Positions 53,636-63,598 are shown, numbered from the stretch's first letter. The stretch: 64,000 nt of DNA from Clostridiales bacterium (GCA_019424245.1 JAHYZV010000004.1:62001-126000); one strand, 5' to 3'. A program made the numbers and translations. The notes: generated from the letters alone by a model not told the origin.

Positions 53636-56500
53636 TCAATCCTTAAAGTCTGCCTCTGTAAGGAATATCACATCACCAGTATCACTGCGCTTCTTCTTAA
53701 GACCACCAAAGAACTTTCTTGATGCTCTCCTTTCAGAGTTTGCGATTGCTTTATTAACAACTTCTTTAATATCATCAAGCTTGATATTATCATTTATGTT
53801 ATGAAGCTTATCTATCTTAAGATAAAGCTCAAGAAGTGCATCATCACCTACTTCATACTGTCTCTTTCTTGCAAATCTTTTAGCCATTTCCACAAGCTCA
53901 TTAACATTATACTGCTTAAGAGTTATCTTATGGTTAAATGTTTTAGTAAGCTCTGGGTTAAAGTTAAGAAGCACATTCATTTCTGCATCTGAATCTTCAA
54001 ATATAACTATCATTCTGTCTGTCTCTTCATGCATACATGAAACTATCTCATTTATCCTCTTAGGCTGGATAGTTCCTGCTCCTTCTACGATAAGTGCTGT
54101 TCCCTTAAGCTTACCCATCGCCTTTACTATACCTCTCTGGTTGATACTTTCGCCAGATGTTTTGGCTATCTTCTTAGGCTTGTCAGGGTATACATAATTA
54201 ATCGCCCTTACTATTGTTCTTGCAAGATCTGTCTTGTCAGAGCTTGAGTTACCAGATATAAGAATATTACCGCATGCTGATGTTTTCATATTCATCTCTT
54301 TATCAAGTGACTCAAACAGCTCGACGAGCTGTGCCTCAAGTCCCGGCATTTCTCTGTACTTTCTGAATATCTTGGCTAATTCTCCAGAAAGCTTCTTCTC
54401 TGACTGTTCTTCATCCATATCATCCATCTGCTTACCTTCCCTGCTGTCGCTATCAGAATAAACAGATGCTGTTTCTGAATATGATGCTGCTGTTTCATTT
54501 ACCTGCACTGCTATGCTATCAGCTGCATATGAAGCTTCATCTACCTTATCCTGTTTCTGTTCGTATTCCTTAAGCATTTCGTCAGTTACAGGACTTATCT
54601 TTGCTGTATCAAGTGAAAGCTCTTCATTTAAATCATCTTTGTTATCTTTCTCCACCAGACTGTCAAAGTTCACTACCTTAGAGTTATTCTGTGGTGTCTG
54701 TGCAGCCATATCAGATGTATTGATAGCCTCCTTAGCAGCCTCTTGTTCTGCATTCTTAAGTTCTTTTACAGTATTCTGTTCAAGGATAAATGCTGCTTTG
54801 CCTGTTCTCATGGCAAGGTCACGTCTGGCCGAATCAAGTGCAACCTCTGCCTCTGCAAGTCTTTTCGCCTCTGCTTCATCGAATTCTGTGCCTTTGTTTA
54901 AAGCCTCTTCCTTCTTCCTTGCGATTATACGTTCATAAGCCTTGCTCTTCTCATCCTTTTCATCTAGCATACGTTCAAGCTCTGCCTTAGAGAACTCCTT
55001 CGTATCCTGCTTTCCATACTTTTCTTCCCTTACAGATTCTATCCAGTCTGTGATACTTAGCTGGCCTTCTATCTGCTCATCCTCTGTCTGGTCATCATTA
55101 TATGGCTGCTCACTGTCTGTATCTGCTGATGCAGTCTTTGCTAAGGTATTATCAACATTCTCGTTATTTCTACTATCCTTTCTTTCAAAAGGTGGTCTGA
55201 ATGTTTCTTCCTGCTCATCTTCAAAAAGATTCTTTACATTCTTTGCAAGCTCTTCCTGAATATTATGTGTATCGTATATACTGTAATTAGGAACTGAAAC
55301 TTCTATATTCATGGCATCAGCCTGTTCATCTATACGCTTCTGAGCTACACGTCTGGCTTCTTCTTCATCTTCCCTGCTTATTTTCTCACAGCTGTTTTCT
55401 ATCTTTTTCTTAGCATTTTCGATAAGCTCTTTAAGCGATAACGAAGCTTTACTTACATTCTCTGAGAAGCTGTTATCCGAACTATCTGACAGACTGTCTG
55501 ACAAACTATCCGGCAGACCGCCAGCTGGATTATCCTCTGCGGCTTTCTGCTTTTCTTTATTCTCAGCTATTGCAGCTGCTGCTTCTTTATTCGCTTCGTT
55601 CTGTCTTTCAATAGCTTTTACAATCGATTCCTTTAATGCACTGTTCTGGTTATTCTGCACAAGGTCTATTGACAGTTCATCACTATCTTCTGAGCTGTCA
55701 TTATCATGTTCTGAAGCTATATTCTCTTTGGCTTCGGATGCAGGCTGCTCTTTTACACTGTCAGGCTCAGTTTTCTTAAGCTCATCTGCTTCAAGCACAT
55801 CTCCAACCTCATCCTTTTTAAGCCGTGCAAGTTCCTTCTGTTCCATGAACATTCTTTCCTTGTTAGCCTCTTCGTCAGACTTTCTTGCATTGATCTCTCC
55901 AAGTATCCTTCTTTGTGTATTAGAAAGATTAACTCCAAGCTTTTCCTTAAGTCTGACTGCATTCTCAACATATACGCCATCCTGGAACCATAAAACAAGG
56001 TTATCGCATGTCTTAATACAGTCTTCCCTGCGTCCTGTTTTATAATATAGGTTAGCAAGCTCATACATATACTTCTCGTCTATCTCTGATTCCTTATAAT
56101 CTTCCAGTATCTTTACAAGCTCAGTATCTGGTGCTCCCTGTGCCCTTCTTAAATCATAATATAAAATATATCTGTTAACATCATGTGCTGATATCTTAGC
56201 ATATTCTTTATATAATTCTTCTGCATTTTCAAAATCATTTACCTTTATGAAAAACTCTGTAAGCTTGTATATAAGCTTTCTTCCACCAAGGTTACGGTTG
56301 TAAGCAAGTATAGCCATATCCCTTGCTTCCTCGTAATCTCCAGCTGCCTCCTGCACATTGATAACTGTTGCTAGAGTAGACCAGTCTTTGACCTTATTCC
56401 AGTTCATTTCTTTAGCTATCTGTGCAGCCTGCTTATACTCTTTCTTAGCGGCAAGCTTCTTAATCTGTTCCAACTTTATATTAAACTCGTATTTATCCAC
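53636..56500 (-). CDS. TPR protein with degenerate AAA-like C-terminal domain
   Basis: This 954-residue protein has an N-terminal helical TPR array (about 1-200: QIKKLAAKKEYKQAAQIAKE, YEEARDMAILAYNRN, FENAEELYKEYAKIS). A ~480-residue acidic, low-complexity, partly coiled middle rich in Glu, Lys, Ser and Asn follows. The C-terminal ~240 residues are ATPase-like: GNILISGNSSSDKTDLARTI resembles Walker A but the last Gly is Asp, and TALIVEGAG stands where Walker B is expected. The start is GTG at 56500 with GGAGG eight bases before it; the in-frame ATG further up has no ribosome site. It has its own promoter. It follows the SMC-like operon, so a functional link is possible but unproven. No family name is assigned. 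Confidence 0.75.
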   Translation of the reverse strand: MDKYEFNIKLEQIKKLAAKKEYKQAAQIAKEMNWNKVKDWSTLATVINVQEAAGDYEEARDMAILAYNRNLGGRKLIYKLTEFFIKVNDFENAEELYKEYAKISAHDVNRYILYYDLRRAQGAPDTELVKILEDYKESEIDEKYMYELANLYYKTGRREDCIKTCDNLVLWFQDGVYVENAVRLKEKLGVNLSNTQRRILGEINARKSDEEANKERMFMEQKELARLKKDEVGDVLEADELKKTEPDSVKEQPASEAKENIASEHDNDSSEDSDELSIDLVQNNQNSALKESIVKAIERQNEANKEAAAAIAENKEKQKAAEDNPAGGLPDSLSDSLSDSSDNSFSENVSKASLSLKELIENAKKKIENSCEKISREDEEEARRVAQKRIDEQADAMNIEVSVPNYSIYDTHNIQEELAKNVKNLFEDEQEETFRPPFERKDSRNNENVDNTLAKTASADTDSEQPYNDDQTEDEQIEGQLSITDWIESVREEKYGKQDTKEFSKAELERMLDEKDEKSKAYERIIARKKEEALNKGTEFDEAEAKRLAEAEVALDSARRDLAMRTGKAAFILEQNTVKELKNAEQEAAKEAINTSDMAAQTPQNNSKVVNFDSLVEKDNKDDLNEELSLDTAKISPVTDEMLKEYEQKQDKVDEASYAADSIAVQVNETAASYSETASVYSDSDSREGKQMDDMDEEQSEKKLSGELAKIFRKYREMPGLEAQLVELFESLDKEMNMKTSACGNILISGNSSSDKTDLARTIVRAINYVYPDKPKKIAKTSGESINQRGIVKAMGKLKGTALIVEGAGTIQPKRINEIVSCMHEETDRMIVIFEDSDAEMNVLLNFNPELTKTFNHKITLKQYNVNELVEMAKRFARKRQYEVGDDALLELYLKIDKLHNINDNIKLDDIKEVVNKAIANSERRASRKFFGGLKKKRSDTGDVIFLTEADFKD

Positions 56501-56556
56501 GTTAAAGACCTCCAATGTGTCAATAAATTGACCCTCATATCTAAACACTCCATATA

Positions 56557-56585
56557 ATTTTATCACAGCAGAGTATTGTTGTAAA
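56557..56585 (-). promoter_or_regulatory. Predicted promoter of the TPR/AAA-like gene
   Basis: On the minus strand, TTTACA (56580-56585), 17 bases and TAAAAT (56557-56562) with an extended -10 TG. It lies after a T run at about 56601-56608 that follows small stems and may end the SMC-like operon. Confidence 0.7.
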
Positions 56586-56663
56586 CCGCCAGTTAATGTA
56601 AAAAAAAGGCTTAAATCCGGCTCGAATCCGGCTTGAAAAGCAAGCTGTTATAACACATACAGA

Positions 56664-59600
56664 CTATAAGAAATCAAAGCTTGCCTGCTCATAATTCATT
56701 CTGGTGTATTCTAACTCCTGTTGTTTTACGTTGCTGTAATAATCAACAACAACTGTCTGCTGCCTGTTATCTGCCATCTTCTGTCCTAATATGTAGTTGA
56801 CATCAAAGCGTGCTGTTATAGCAGGCGTTGCACCTCTTGCCGGAACTATAAGCTGTATATGATTAGCCTTCAGAAGCTTAAATATAGGCTCCCATATATA
56901 TATGTCCTTTGCAGCGCCAAAAGGATTATCTATAAATATAGTATTTCCCACAATTCCGCCATCCATAACTGTATTAATATTCGATATATAGTTTATGATT
57001 GCAATAAGGAACTGTATATAAATACCCTGTGACTGTCCTGTTGAGCCTACGGCTTCCTCATATCTTAAGTACCTGCTCTGATCTTTTATACGTTCTCTCT
57101 TATACAGATTAATCCTTATTGAATTCATATCTGTTACTATAACAGAGAAAAGTCTTTTCCATGTAAGTCTGTTTCGTATATATCTGAACCTTTCCTCAGT
57201 ATCTTTAAAGCTTTCTGCTGCCTCTATAGTCTCATCTATATACTCTGACATTCTTTCCTTGTATACGTTCTCCTTAACATATGGAATATTAAGACCTATT
57301 ATAGATATATCTTCTTTATCCATCTTAATATGTGAAAGCTTAGGAAGTCTTTCAAGTTCCGTACGTATATTGCTGCACGTCTGTATACAACGGTTTTCGA
57401 AGTTATCCTTTATTCTCTCCATATCTTCGATTCCCTTGTGTACTCTTGTCTTTTCAAGTTCAATATAACTATTCGTCTCATCAAGAGAAGCAATCAGCGC
57501 ACTTGTCTGCTGCTCATCCTTTGGCATGTTTACTGACATACTTATCTGCACAGCAAGATCCTCTGCATTATAGCTCTTTAGTGAGTCTATAAGCTTACTC
57601 TTATATTTTACGAATTCATCTGTTTTTTTATACTCCTGCTTAAGTATTGCTGAATATTCTTTTGCAGTCTGCTCATATTCCTTATTCAGGTTATTATAAT
57701 CCCGATACTTTGTGTCCGTTTTTTTCAATATTTCTTCATCAGGTATATTTATTCCTGCACCTGACATGATTCTTTCAATATCTTTTCTGCATACCTGGAT
57801 ATCTTTAAGCTCATTCTCAAGCTTCTTTCCTGCTGCCGCTTCCTTCTTTATACCATCCTCAAGCTCTCTTGTTATGACAGTATTATTCTTAACGTAGCCA
57901 TCCGGATCGTCACACTCAAACTCTTCATATGTTCCATACCTTTCTTCAATCTGTGATATAGCATATGAAACACTTCCCTCAAGTCTGTTAAGCATAGCCT
58001 CCTGCATGCCAAGTTCACGGTCTGAATCATTATACTGTTTGTTAAGTTCAGTTAATTCATCTGATATCTCATGAAGCTTTTCCTGGCTGCTTACCGATAT
58101 CTTTCCCTGAAGATACAGCTCTTTAAGTTTTTCAGGTTCTTCACCTCTGTAGATGATAGAATCAATACATTTTTTCATTGATGCTTCAAGATGACTCTTA
58201 AGCGCCTCCTTATCTGTAAGGTCTGCATTCTTATTCATAAGAATATCTTTAAGTCCTGCGAAACGTCCTGTAATCTCCCTTATATTTTCTTCATCATACT
58301 CTGTAGTATCTGGCTTTTTGTTTTCATCTGCTGGTATATCATCCTGCACATAATACTTTGAGAAAATATTTTCCCAGTTGTATACAAGTTCTGTGTATTT
58401 CTTATCAACATTATCCTTGTATTCGTTAATCCTAAGATACTCTTCCCTTGACTTGTCAAGCTGTGCTGCATACCCGATTATCGCACGTTCTGCCTTGGCA
58501 AGCTTGTCATTGTATGCTTTCAGGCTGTTCCTCTCTTCTGATATTTCCGCATACAGGTCTGATATCTTCTTTAACCCTTCTGCCTGGCCTAGTGCACTGT
58601 CAAGCTGTTTTTTTAGATTCTCAAGTTTATTGGCATCCTCTGCCTTTTTTTCTTTGTATATGTCTATGCTTCCATCTACCTGTGAAAGCTGTTCTATAAC
58701 CTGGTCAAGCTCCTGCCTTGCATTTTCAACTGCTTTAGTATGGGTATTTCCTGAAATAGCTTCGTATTTTACAACAAATGTATAATCCTCCCATACTATC
58801 TGTTTTCTGCCTTCAAGCTTGTGCATATCTTCATTCAGGTTGTCGAGTTCTTCCTGCGCGGTCTTAATCTCAAGTCTGCGTTTCGTATCATCCCTTAAAA
58901 AGCTCATATCTTTAAGTGCGAATACCATCATATCCTTATCTATGGCAGCCTGCTGGCTATCAAGTACCTTCTCACTTATGACTGGATATATCTGTGTACC
59001 TCTTCCAAATGTACTTAAAACATTATTATTCTTAACTCTGTCAAAATCATTTTTTATTATAAAGCTGTATTCAACAAACGGAATTCTTTTTAAGACATTT
59101 TCTCTTTGGACATCATCAAGCTGTGAAATCCATACATGACCTTCTATAACATCTGTGCCATACGTATTGTAAAGATAATCCTTAAACGCCTTTCTATCCG
59201 GACTATCCATATAATATGAGCCGGAATTGAGTGCTTCTATATACTGGTTAAGCTTATCATACTCCCTGGATTTTTCATTGTACTCTGTATTCATCTTTGT
59301 ATATGCTTTAAGTACAGCCTCATCAAGATCATCGGATAATCTTACACCATATACCTTCTCTATATCTGCAAGTCTGTCAGCATTATCCCTTAACAGCTGC
59401 GACTGTTCATCCATTCTGCTGATATTTTCCTGCAGCATAACCTTTTTGGTCTTTAACAGATTAATCTGTTCCTGTACCTTATATATCTGCTTTGTGTCCT
59501 CTTCAAGGCCGCTCTTTACACTATGTATATCACCGCTTATATCTGATATATGGTTATTGCATTTTTCAAGTTCAGACAAAGCTGTATCTGCAACAAGTAC

Positions 59601-61178
59601 TCCATACTGTCTGCAAAGCTCCTGCTGTCTTATCTCATCCCTGCTTATTTTTTCCTGAATGTTATCCCTTAATCCAAGAACAACTGCACAGTCTTTTTCT
59701 GCATTTCTATGATTATCCTTTGCCTCTGCAAGTATGTCATATGCCTGTTTTTCATCCTCTGCTGCGGCATGTGTCATATCCTCAAGTTCACCTACATGCT
59801 TTTCATAGTATATCCTGTACACGCCTGCAAGCCTTTCAAGCTCAGAGGTTATGTCTTCATCTTCCCTCATTCTGTTATCAAGTGCTGTATCAACCTTTAA
59901 CAGTTCTTTCTCATACTCTATATAATCATAATAATCATTAGCTGATTCCATAAGCATAAGGCGCTTCTTTACAGCAGCTATCCTGCTTTGCTTCTGTGAA
60001 AGAAGTTCTTTTGACTTCTTTACAAGCCCCTCAACATCCTTAAGTGACTTCTTTTCTGATAATACTTTGGCAACAGCAATACTCTTCTTTTTATCTTCAA
60101 GCCTGTTTACAAGATCAGTATTCCTTTCGTCATGTGCTTCAAGCTCTGACTGCTTGTCTGCTGCCATATGTACTGCCGATGCAAGCATTGAATATAAAGC
60201 TTCTTCTTTATTTTTCTTATTCTTGTAGAATTCTGTATATGTATCTGCATACTCCTTGAACCGTTCCAGCACTTCCATCTGGTTATCATAACTGCTTATC
60301 TGGCTGTTCTTTCTTGAAAGCTCTATAAGCTTATCCTTTATATCAAGAAGTGTCTTAGCCATCATTGAGTCATCATTTTCAACAGACAGCCTGTTATTGT
60401 AAGATTTCTGTATGATTTCTTCTATAAGAAGATCCTCAACGACCTTGCGGCTGGTTCTATAGTTGGTTTCAAAATATGTTCTTACATGGCCCTCAGTTTT
60501 GTTAATACCTCTTACTATTTCCCATGCACTTTCATATATACCATACTTTGATATGAAGCTCTGATAGTCGCCTTTCCTGTCAAATATATGAACCTCTATA
60601 CCCTTATCTTCTTTAGTTACATCTCTCAGATATGCCTTTAATCCATTATAAGTTACTCTTTCACCATTGTGCACAAGCGGAAGGTTCTTTATATCATCAG
60701 GTCCGAACTTCTTATAGAATATGCAGTAGTTAAAGTACTCTATACTTGTATTATCTGAAGCTGTACTGCTCCTGGATGTCATGTTTCCTGTATCTAAAGC
60801 TGCTTCCATGTAAGCTTCTTTGTCTTGTGCATCTTCTCTTTCTTCTGCACTCCTTGCCCTTCTTGCACAGAAGCCTGTAGTCATATATCTGTAACCATCC
60901 CTCTGGCAATGTGAATCAAGCTTCCACTCCACAAGCGAATGTATGCATGTGTTGCCACTGCCTTTCCTAAACAGCTTTTCTACCGGCTGTTTTTCATCAA
61001 GTGTGCAGTTTGGTATCATATTCTGCATAAGAAGAAGCATAAGAAGACTCTTGCCACCACCATTGGCAAGATCATATATGGTATTCCTGCAGTTAAAACG
61101 CATCATAAAATCATCATAAAACTGAGTACCAAAATTATATTTTACATTATTAACCCTAACTCTGTTAATCTGTGGCAT
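56664..61178 (-). CDS. MukB/JetC-like SMC ATPase
   Basis: This 1504-residue SMC-superfamily protein has an N-terminal head with Walker A YDLANGGGKSLLMLLLMQN (residues 35-53). Very long coiled coils (about 280-1300) are broken by a globular region near 640-760 (DVIEGHVWISQLDDVQRENV). The C-terminal head has signature GSTGQSQGIYIQFL (about 1374-1387) and Walker B TIFIDNPFGAAKDIYIW (about 1411-1427), where Asn follows the Asp in place of the usual catalytic Glu. This architecture belongs to MukB and the JetC proteins of Wadjet/MksBEF complexes, which form DNA-loop-extruding motors. AAGGAGG precedes the ATG. A hairpin-Shine-Dalgarno element separates it from the upstream MukE-like gene. Confidence 0.85.
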   Translation of the reverse strand: MPQINRVRVNNVKYNFGTQFYDDFMMRFNCRNTIYDLANGGGKSLLMLLLMQNMIPNCTLDEKQPVEKLFRKGSGNTCIHSLVEWKLDSHCQRDGYRYMTTGFCARRARSAEEREDAQDKEAYMEAALDTGNMTSRSSTASDNTSIEYFNYCIFYKKFGPDDIKNLPLVHNGERVTYNGLKAYLRDVTKEDKGIEVHIFDRKGDYQSFISKYGIYESAWEIVRGINKTEGHVRTYFETNYRTSRKVVEDLLIEEIIQKSYNNRLSVENDDSMMAKTLLDIKDKLIELSRKNSQISSYDNQMEVLERFKEYADTYTEFYKNKKNKEEALYSMLASAVHMAADKQSELEAHDERNTDLVNRLEDKKKSIAVAKVLSEKKSLKDVEGLVKKSKELLSQKQSRIAAVKKRLMLMESANDYYDYIEYEKELLKVDTALDNRMREDEDITSELERLAGVYRIYYEKHVGELEDMTHAAAEDEKQAYDILAEAKDNHRNAEKDCAVVLGLRDNIQEKISRDEIRQQELCRQYGVLVADTALSELEKCNNHISDISGDIHSVKSGLEEDTKQIYKVQEQINLLKTKKVMLQENISRMDEQSQLLRDNADRLADIEKVYGVRLSDDLDEAVLKAYTKMNTEYNEKSREYDKLNQYIEALNSGSYYMDSPDRKAFKDYLYNTYGTDVIEGHVWISQLDDVQRENVLKRIPFVEYSFIIKNDFDRVKNNNVLSTFGRGTQIYPVISEKVLDSQQAAIDKDMMVFALKDMSFLRDDTKRRLEIKTAQEELDNLNEDMHKLEGRKQIVWEDYTFVVKYEAISGNTHTKAVENARQELDQVIEQLSQVDGSIDIYKEKKAEDANKLENLKKQLDSALGQAEGLKKISDLYAEISEERNSLKAYNDKLAKAERAIIGYAAQLDKSREEYLRINEYKDNVDKKYTELVYNWENIFSKYYVQDDIPADENKKPDTTEYDEENIREITGRFAGLKDILMNKNADLTDKEALKSHLEASMKKCIDSIIYRGEEPEKLKELYLQGKISVSSQEKLHEISDELTELNKQYNDSDRELGMQEAMLNRLEGSVSYAISQIEERYGTYEEFECDDPDGYVKNNTVITRELEDGIKKEAAAGKKLENELKDIQVCRKDIERIMSGAGINIPDEEILKKTDTKYRDYNNLNKEYEQTAKEYSAILKQEYKKTDEFVKYKSKLIDSLKSYNAEDLAVQISMSVNMPKDEQQTSALIASLDETNSYIELEKTRVHKGIEDMERIKDNFENRCIQTCSNIRTELERLPKLSHIKMDKEDISIIGLNIPYVKENVYKERMSEYIDETIEAAESFKDTEERFRYIRNRLTWKRLFSVIVTDMNSIRINLYKRERIKDQSRYLRYEEAVGSTGQSQGIYIQFLIAIINYISNINTVMDGGIVGNTIFIDNPFGAAKDIYIWEPIFKLLKANHIQLIVPARGATPAITARFDVNYILGQKMADNRQQTVVVDYYSNVKQQELEYTRMNYEQASFDFL

Positions 61179-61182
61179 ATAT

Positions 61183-61212
61183 ACCTCCTTGTTTTTACGA
61201 AGTAAATTTACG
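61183..61212 (-). repeat. Hairpin plus Shine-Dalgarno element, third copy
   Basis: On the minus strand, TTTACTTCGTAAA folds as a short stem, followed by AACAAGGAGGT, nearly identical to the pair between atpD and atpC. It overlaps the stop codon of the MukE-like gene and supplies the ribosome site of the SMC-like gene. Confidence 0.7.
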
Positions 61213-61912
61213 ACTGTTCCTGCATAAGTTCTGCCATGCGTCCCTTATAGCCATCAAAATAGTTCTCTATAAGTGCCTTGAACCTGTCAGTTGGGTAGAA
61301 TCTGTTCTGTGCTTCCATAAGAAGCTCCTGTGATACACAGAAATTCAGTGCTATCTTTACAAAGCCTGTTTTCGAATTCTTAGCTGCCCTTACATCTGCC
61401 GTATCAGCTACTGTTATTACTGGAAGAGCATCCCAGCTTAGTGCTATCTGCTTGAAGCTGTTTTCTTCAACATCATCTATAATCATGCCCAGCTTCTTAT
61501 CTATTATGGCAGATACGGATGAGTCTACATTTTTTACTATATCCTCAACTCTCACAAACTCTGCGTATGTTGTACTTGCCGAATCAGTATAGAATTCTGT
61601 AATTATGTTATATATTATAAAATATACAAGATATAACTCCCTGTTCACCCTTAATCCAAGCTTATTTCTCAACTCTTCGTTAGTGTAGCCAAACACCTTG
61701 TTATTATCCCCTGCACTGACATATAAGCTGTTGTTATATTCATATATATTAAGATTGAACTTCTTAAGTGACATATGAACTATGTCATACACCTCAGCGT
61801 TAGTATTGTATTCCTGATAAAGCTGACTGTTATCTTTACTTTCACTTATCTGTTCACCCATTATAAGCTTTGATACTATATCCAGTGCCTTGTCCAGATT
61901 CCTGTTTTCCAT
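61208..61912 (-). CDS. MukE/JetB-like (DUF6063-type) SMC accessory protein
   Basis: This 234-residue acidic soluble protein has helical and winged-helix-like character (NRNLDKALDIVSKLIMGEQI, FGYTNEELRNKLGLRVNRELYLVYFI, YPTDRFKALIENYFDGYKGRMAEL). It sits between the JetA-like and JetC-like genes, the position of MukE/MksE/JetB in all such operons; size and context support the call more than sequence motifs. It would bridge the kleisin and the SMC heads. GGAGG precedes the ATG. Confidence 0.7.
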   Translation of the reverse strand: MENRNLDKALDIVSKLIMGEQISESKDNSQLYQEYNTNAEVYDIVHMSLKKFNLNIYEYNNSLYVSAGDNNKVFGYTNEELRNKLGLRVNRELYLVYFIIYNIITEFYTDSASTTYAEFVRVEDIVKNVDSSVSAIIDKKLGMIIDDVEENSFKQIALSWDALPVITVADTADVRAAKNSKTGFVKIALNFCVSQELLMEAQNRFYPTDRFKALIENYFDGYKGRMAELMQEQS

Positions 61913-61960
61913 ATATCCTCCATGTTATCCTAGCTGAATTCTTACAGCATCGTTTCTTCA

Positions 61961-62044
61961 TACTATGTTCATCATACTGTATTCATCATACTATGTTCAT
62001 TTTACTGTGTTCACCATACTATGTTCATTTTACTATGTTCACCA
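61961..62044. repeat. 14-bp tandem repeat, six copies, between the JetA-like and JetB-like genes
   Basis: Six consecutive 14-base units of the form TACTRTRTTCAYYW fill 61961-62044, ending 6 bases from the stop codon of the JetA-like gene. The period is not a multiple of three, so it is not coding. Copy number may vary between strains and change spacing in the operon. Confidence 0.9.
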
Positions 62045-62050
62045 TGCCAG

Positions 62051-63598
62051 CTATGACAAAGCATCATCATAAGCCTTCATAAATGCTACATTAGTAACCT
62101 GCATGTATTCACTGTCAGCCTGTTCACTCTCTGATAAAGTTCCACCTTTTATTATCTTAAAATGTCTGACCTCTTTACCACCAAAGCCCTCTTCAAGTAT
62201 GCCATCAAGAAATGTTTCGCTGTGCATGTCATCTCCACCTATAACATACTCATCTCTCTGACACAGATTAACAAAAAATGCATAATAGTCTGCATTTTTA
62301 AGTATAGTATCACCATAAGCCCTGCTCATGTATTCTCCGAATTCATCAAGTGTTAATATGTCCGATTTTTTCAAACACACCTTATCTATACACGTAAGAA
62401 GATTCGTCATTATGAATATATAGTTGTGACGGATTCTTTCATCCTCTACTTCATCCTCATAGACTATCTTCTCTGGTTCTTTATCATTAACATATTCTTT
62501 CTTCTCATATTTCTCAGGCTTTACCATAAGTGCTTCATCTATCGTCCTAAGATCTATAGTCTTTTTAATATTCAGCTTAAATAGAGGATCTATCAGATAC
62601 TTAAGTGCTTCCGCATTATCCTTCTTTATCATATCCGACAGTGCCGTTGAAAAATCCATATGCAGACGCAGCCTTGACAACTTAGCCCTTCTTACTGCCT
62701 CATCCGTTGTATTCTGCATCTGCGTGCAGTCACGAAGCAGTTCTGCATGCCTGTTCATGGCTATCTTTAGCTGATCCTCAAGATAATGTATCTCCTTCAT
62801 CGTCCTGTAATAGCTGTCTGTTCCCGATGAAAAGCCTTCAAGTCTTGATATTGCCTTATCTATAAGCTCCTTGTTCTTCTTAAAAAGCTTCTCCTCATCA
62901 TTAAACCACTTCATGCCAGTGCTTACGAAATCCTCATATGCATCTATACCTGCATTCACATCCTGCGAAAGGACTTCCATAACCTCTGCCTTGCGAAGCT
63001 TTAAGCGTCCTACCTCTTCGTTGATTCTTTCAACAACCTCTACTCCGCCTTTAAAGTTATTCGAATTAATCATCTTTTCAAGCAGAAGCTGTGAAACACT
63101 TATCCTGCTTTCATCTTTTATCTCCTTAGTATCAAGATAGAATTCCACAGCATCAGAGCTTATCGAATACCACACACTGTTATCTCTTATTGTACTTTCA
63201 ATGAGCTTCATTCTTGACACCCTTTTCTTATGTTCAACCGGATCATAATACCGAAACTCAAAAGGCCTGCCTTCATTTTTTATCTTATCGAACACATAAT
63301 CCGCCGCTTCCCTGCATTCTTCTTCCGAAAGTTCAAGACCAAAATCTCTTTTAACAAGCAGCTTAAAGAAATCAAGATATTCATTATATGTAATATCCTT
63401 TTCCTTAAAGTTATTCTCCTCAATAAAAAAACGCAGAACAGCCATAAGAATATAACCCATATCAAGTGCACAGTACTTTCCATCCTTATACTGGTCAAAT
63501 GAAGCGTCCATGAGCCTGAAAAATGGATAATACTTCTTAAGATTAAGCATTCTTTCCCTATGATCTGTGATTATCTCTCCTATCATACTTCCTGCCAT
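62051..63598 (-). CDS. MukF/JetA-like (DUF5716-type) kleisin subunit
   Basis: This 515-residue soluble protein has an N-terminal winged-helix-type region (about 15-130: KKYYPFFRLMDASFDQYKDG, YILMAVLRFFIEENNF, DYVFDKIKNEGRPFEFRYYD). A long coiled-coil centre (about 165-310) and a C-terminal domain ending in NVAFMKAYDDALS follow. This matches the Wadjet JetA family (kleisins of MukF/MksF type). It is the first of three genes in the order kleisin, MukE-like, SMC. The ATG at 63598 follows GAGGTG. It lies 138 bases after recR, the gap holding a hairpin repeat, so it may be read from the recR promoter. Confidence 0.75.
   Translation of the reverse strand: MAGSMIGEIITDHRERMLNLKKYYPFFRLMDASFDQYKDGKYCALDMGYILMAVLRFFIEENNFKEKDITYNEYLDFFKLLVKRDFGLELSEEECREAADYVFDKIKNEGRPFEFRYYDPVEHKKRVSRMKLIESTIRDNSVWYSISSDAVEFYLDTKEIKDESRISVSQLLLEKMINSNNFKGGVEVVERINEEVGRLKLRKAEVMEVLSQDVNAGIDAYEDFVSTGMKWFNDEEKLFKKNKELIDKAISRLEGFSSGTDSYYRTMKEIHYLEDQLKIAMNRHAELLRDCTQMQNTTDEAVRRAKLSRLRLHMDFSTALSDMIKKDNAEALKYLIDPLFKLNIKKTIDLRTIDEALMVKPEKYEKKEYVNDKEPEKIVYEDEVEDERIRHNYIFIMTNLLTCIDKVCLKKSDILTLDEFGEYMSRAYGDTILKNADYYAFFVNLCQRDEYVIGGDDMHSETFLDGILEEGFGGKEVRHFKIIKGGTLSESEQADSEYMQVTNVAFMKAYDDALS

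Noticed and set aside
56615..56640. tRNA-like motif (CTCGAATCCGGCTT)
   Set aside because: No acceptor stem or anticodon arm can be built around it; it is a short direct repeat near a T run.
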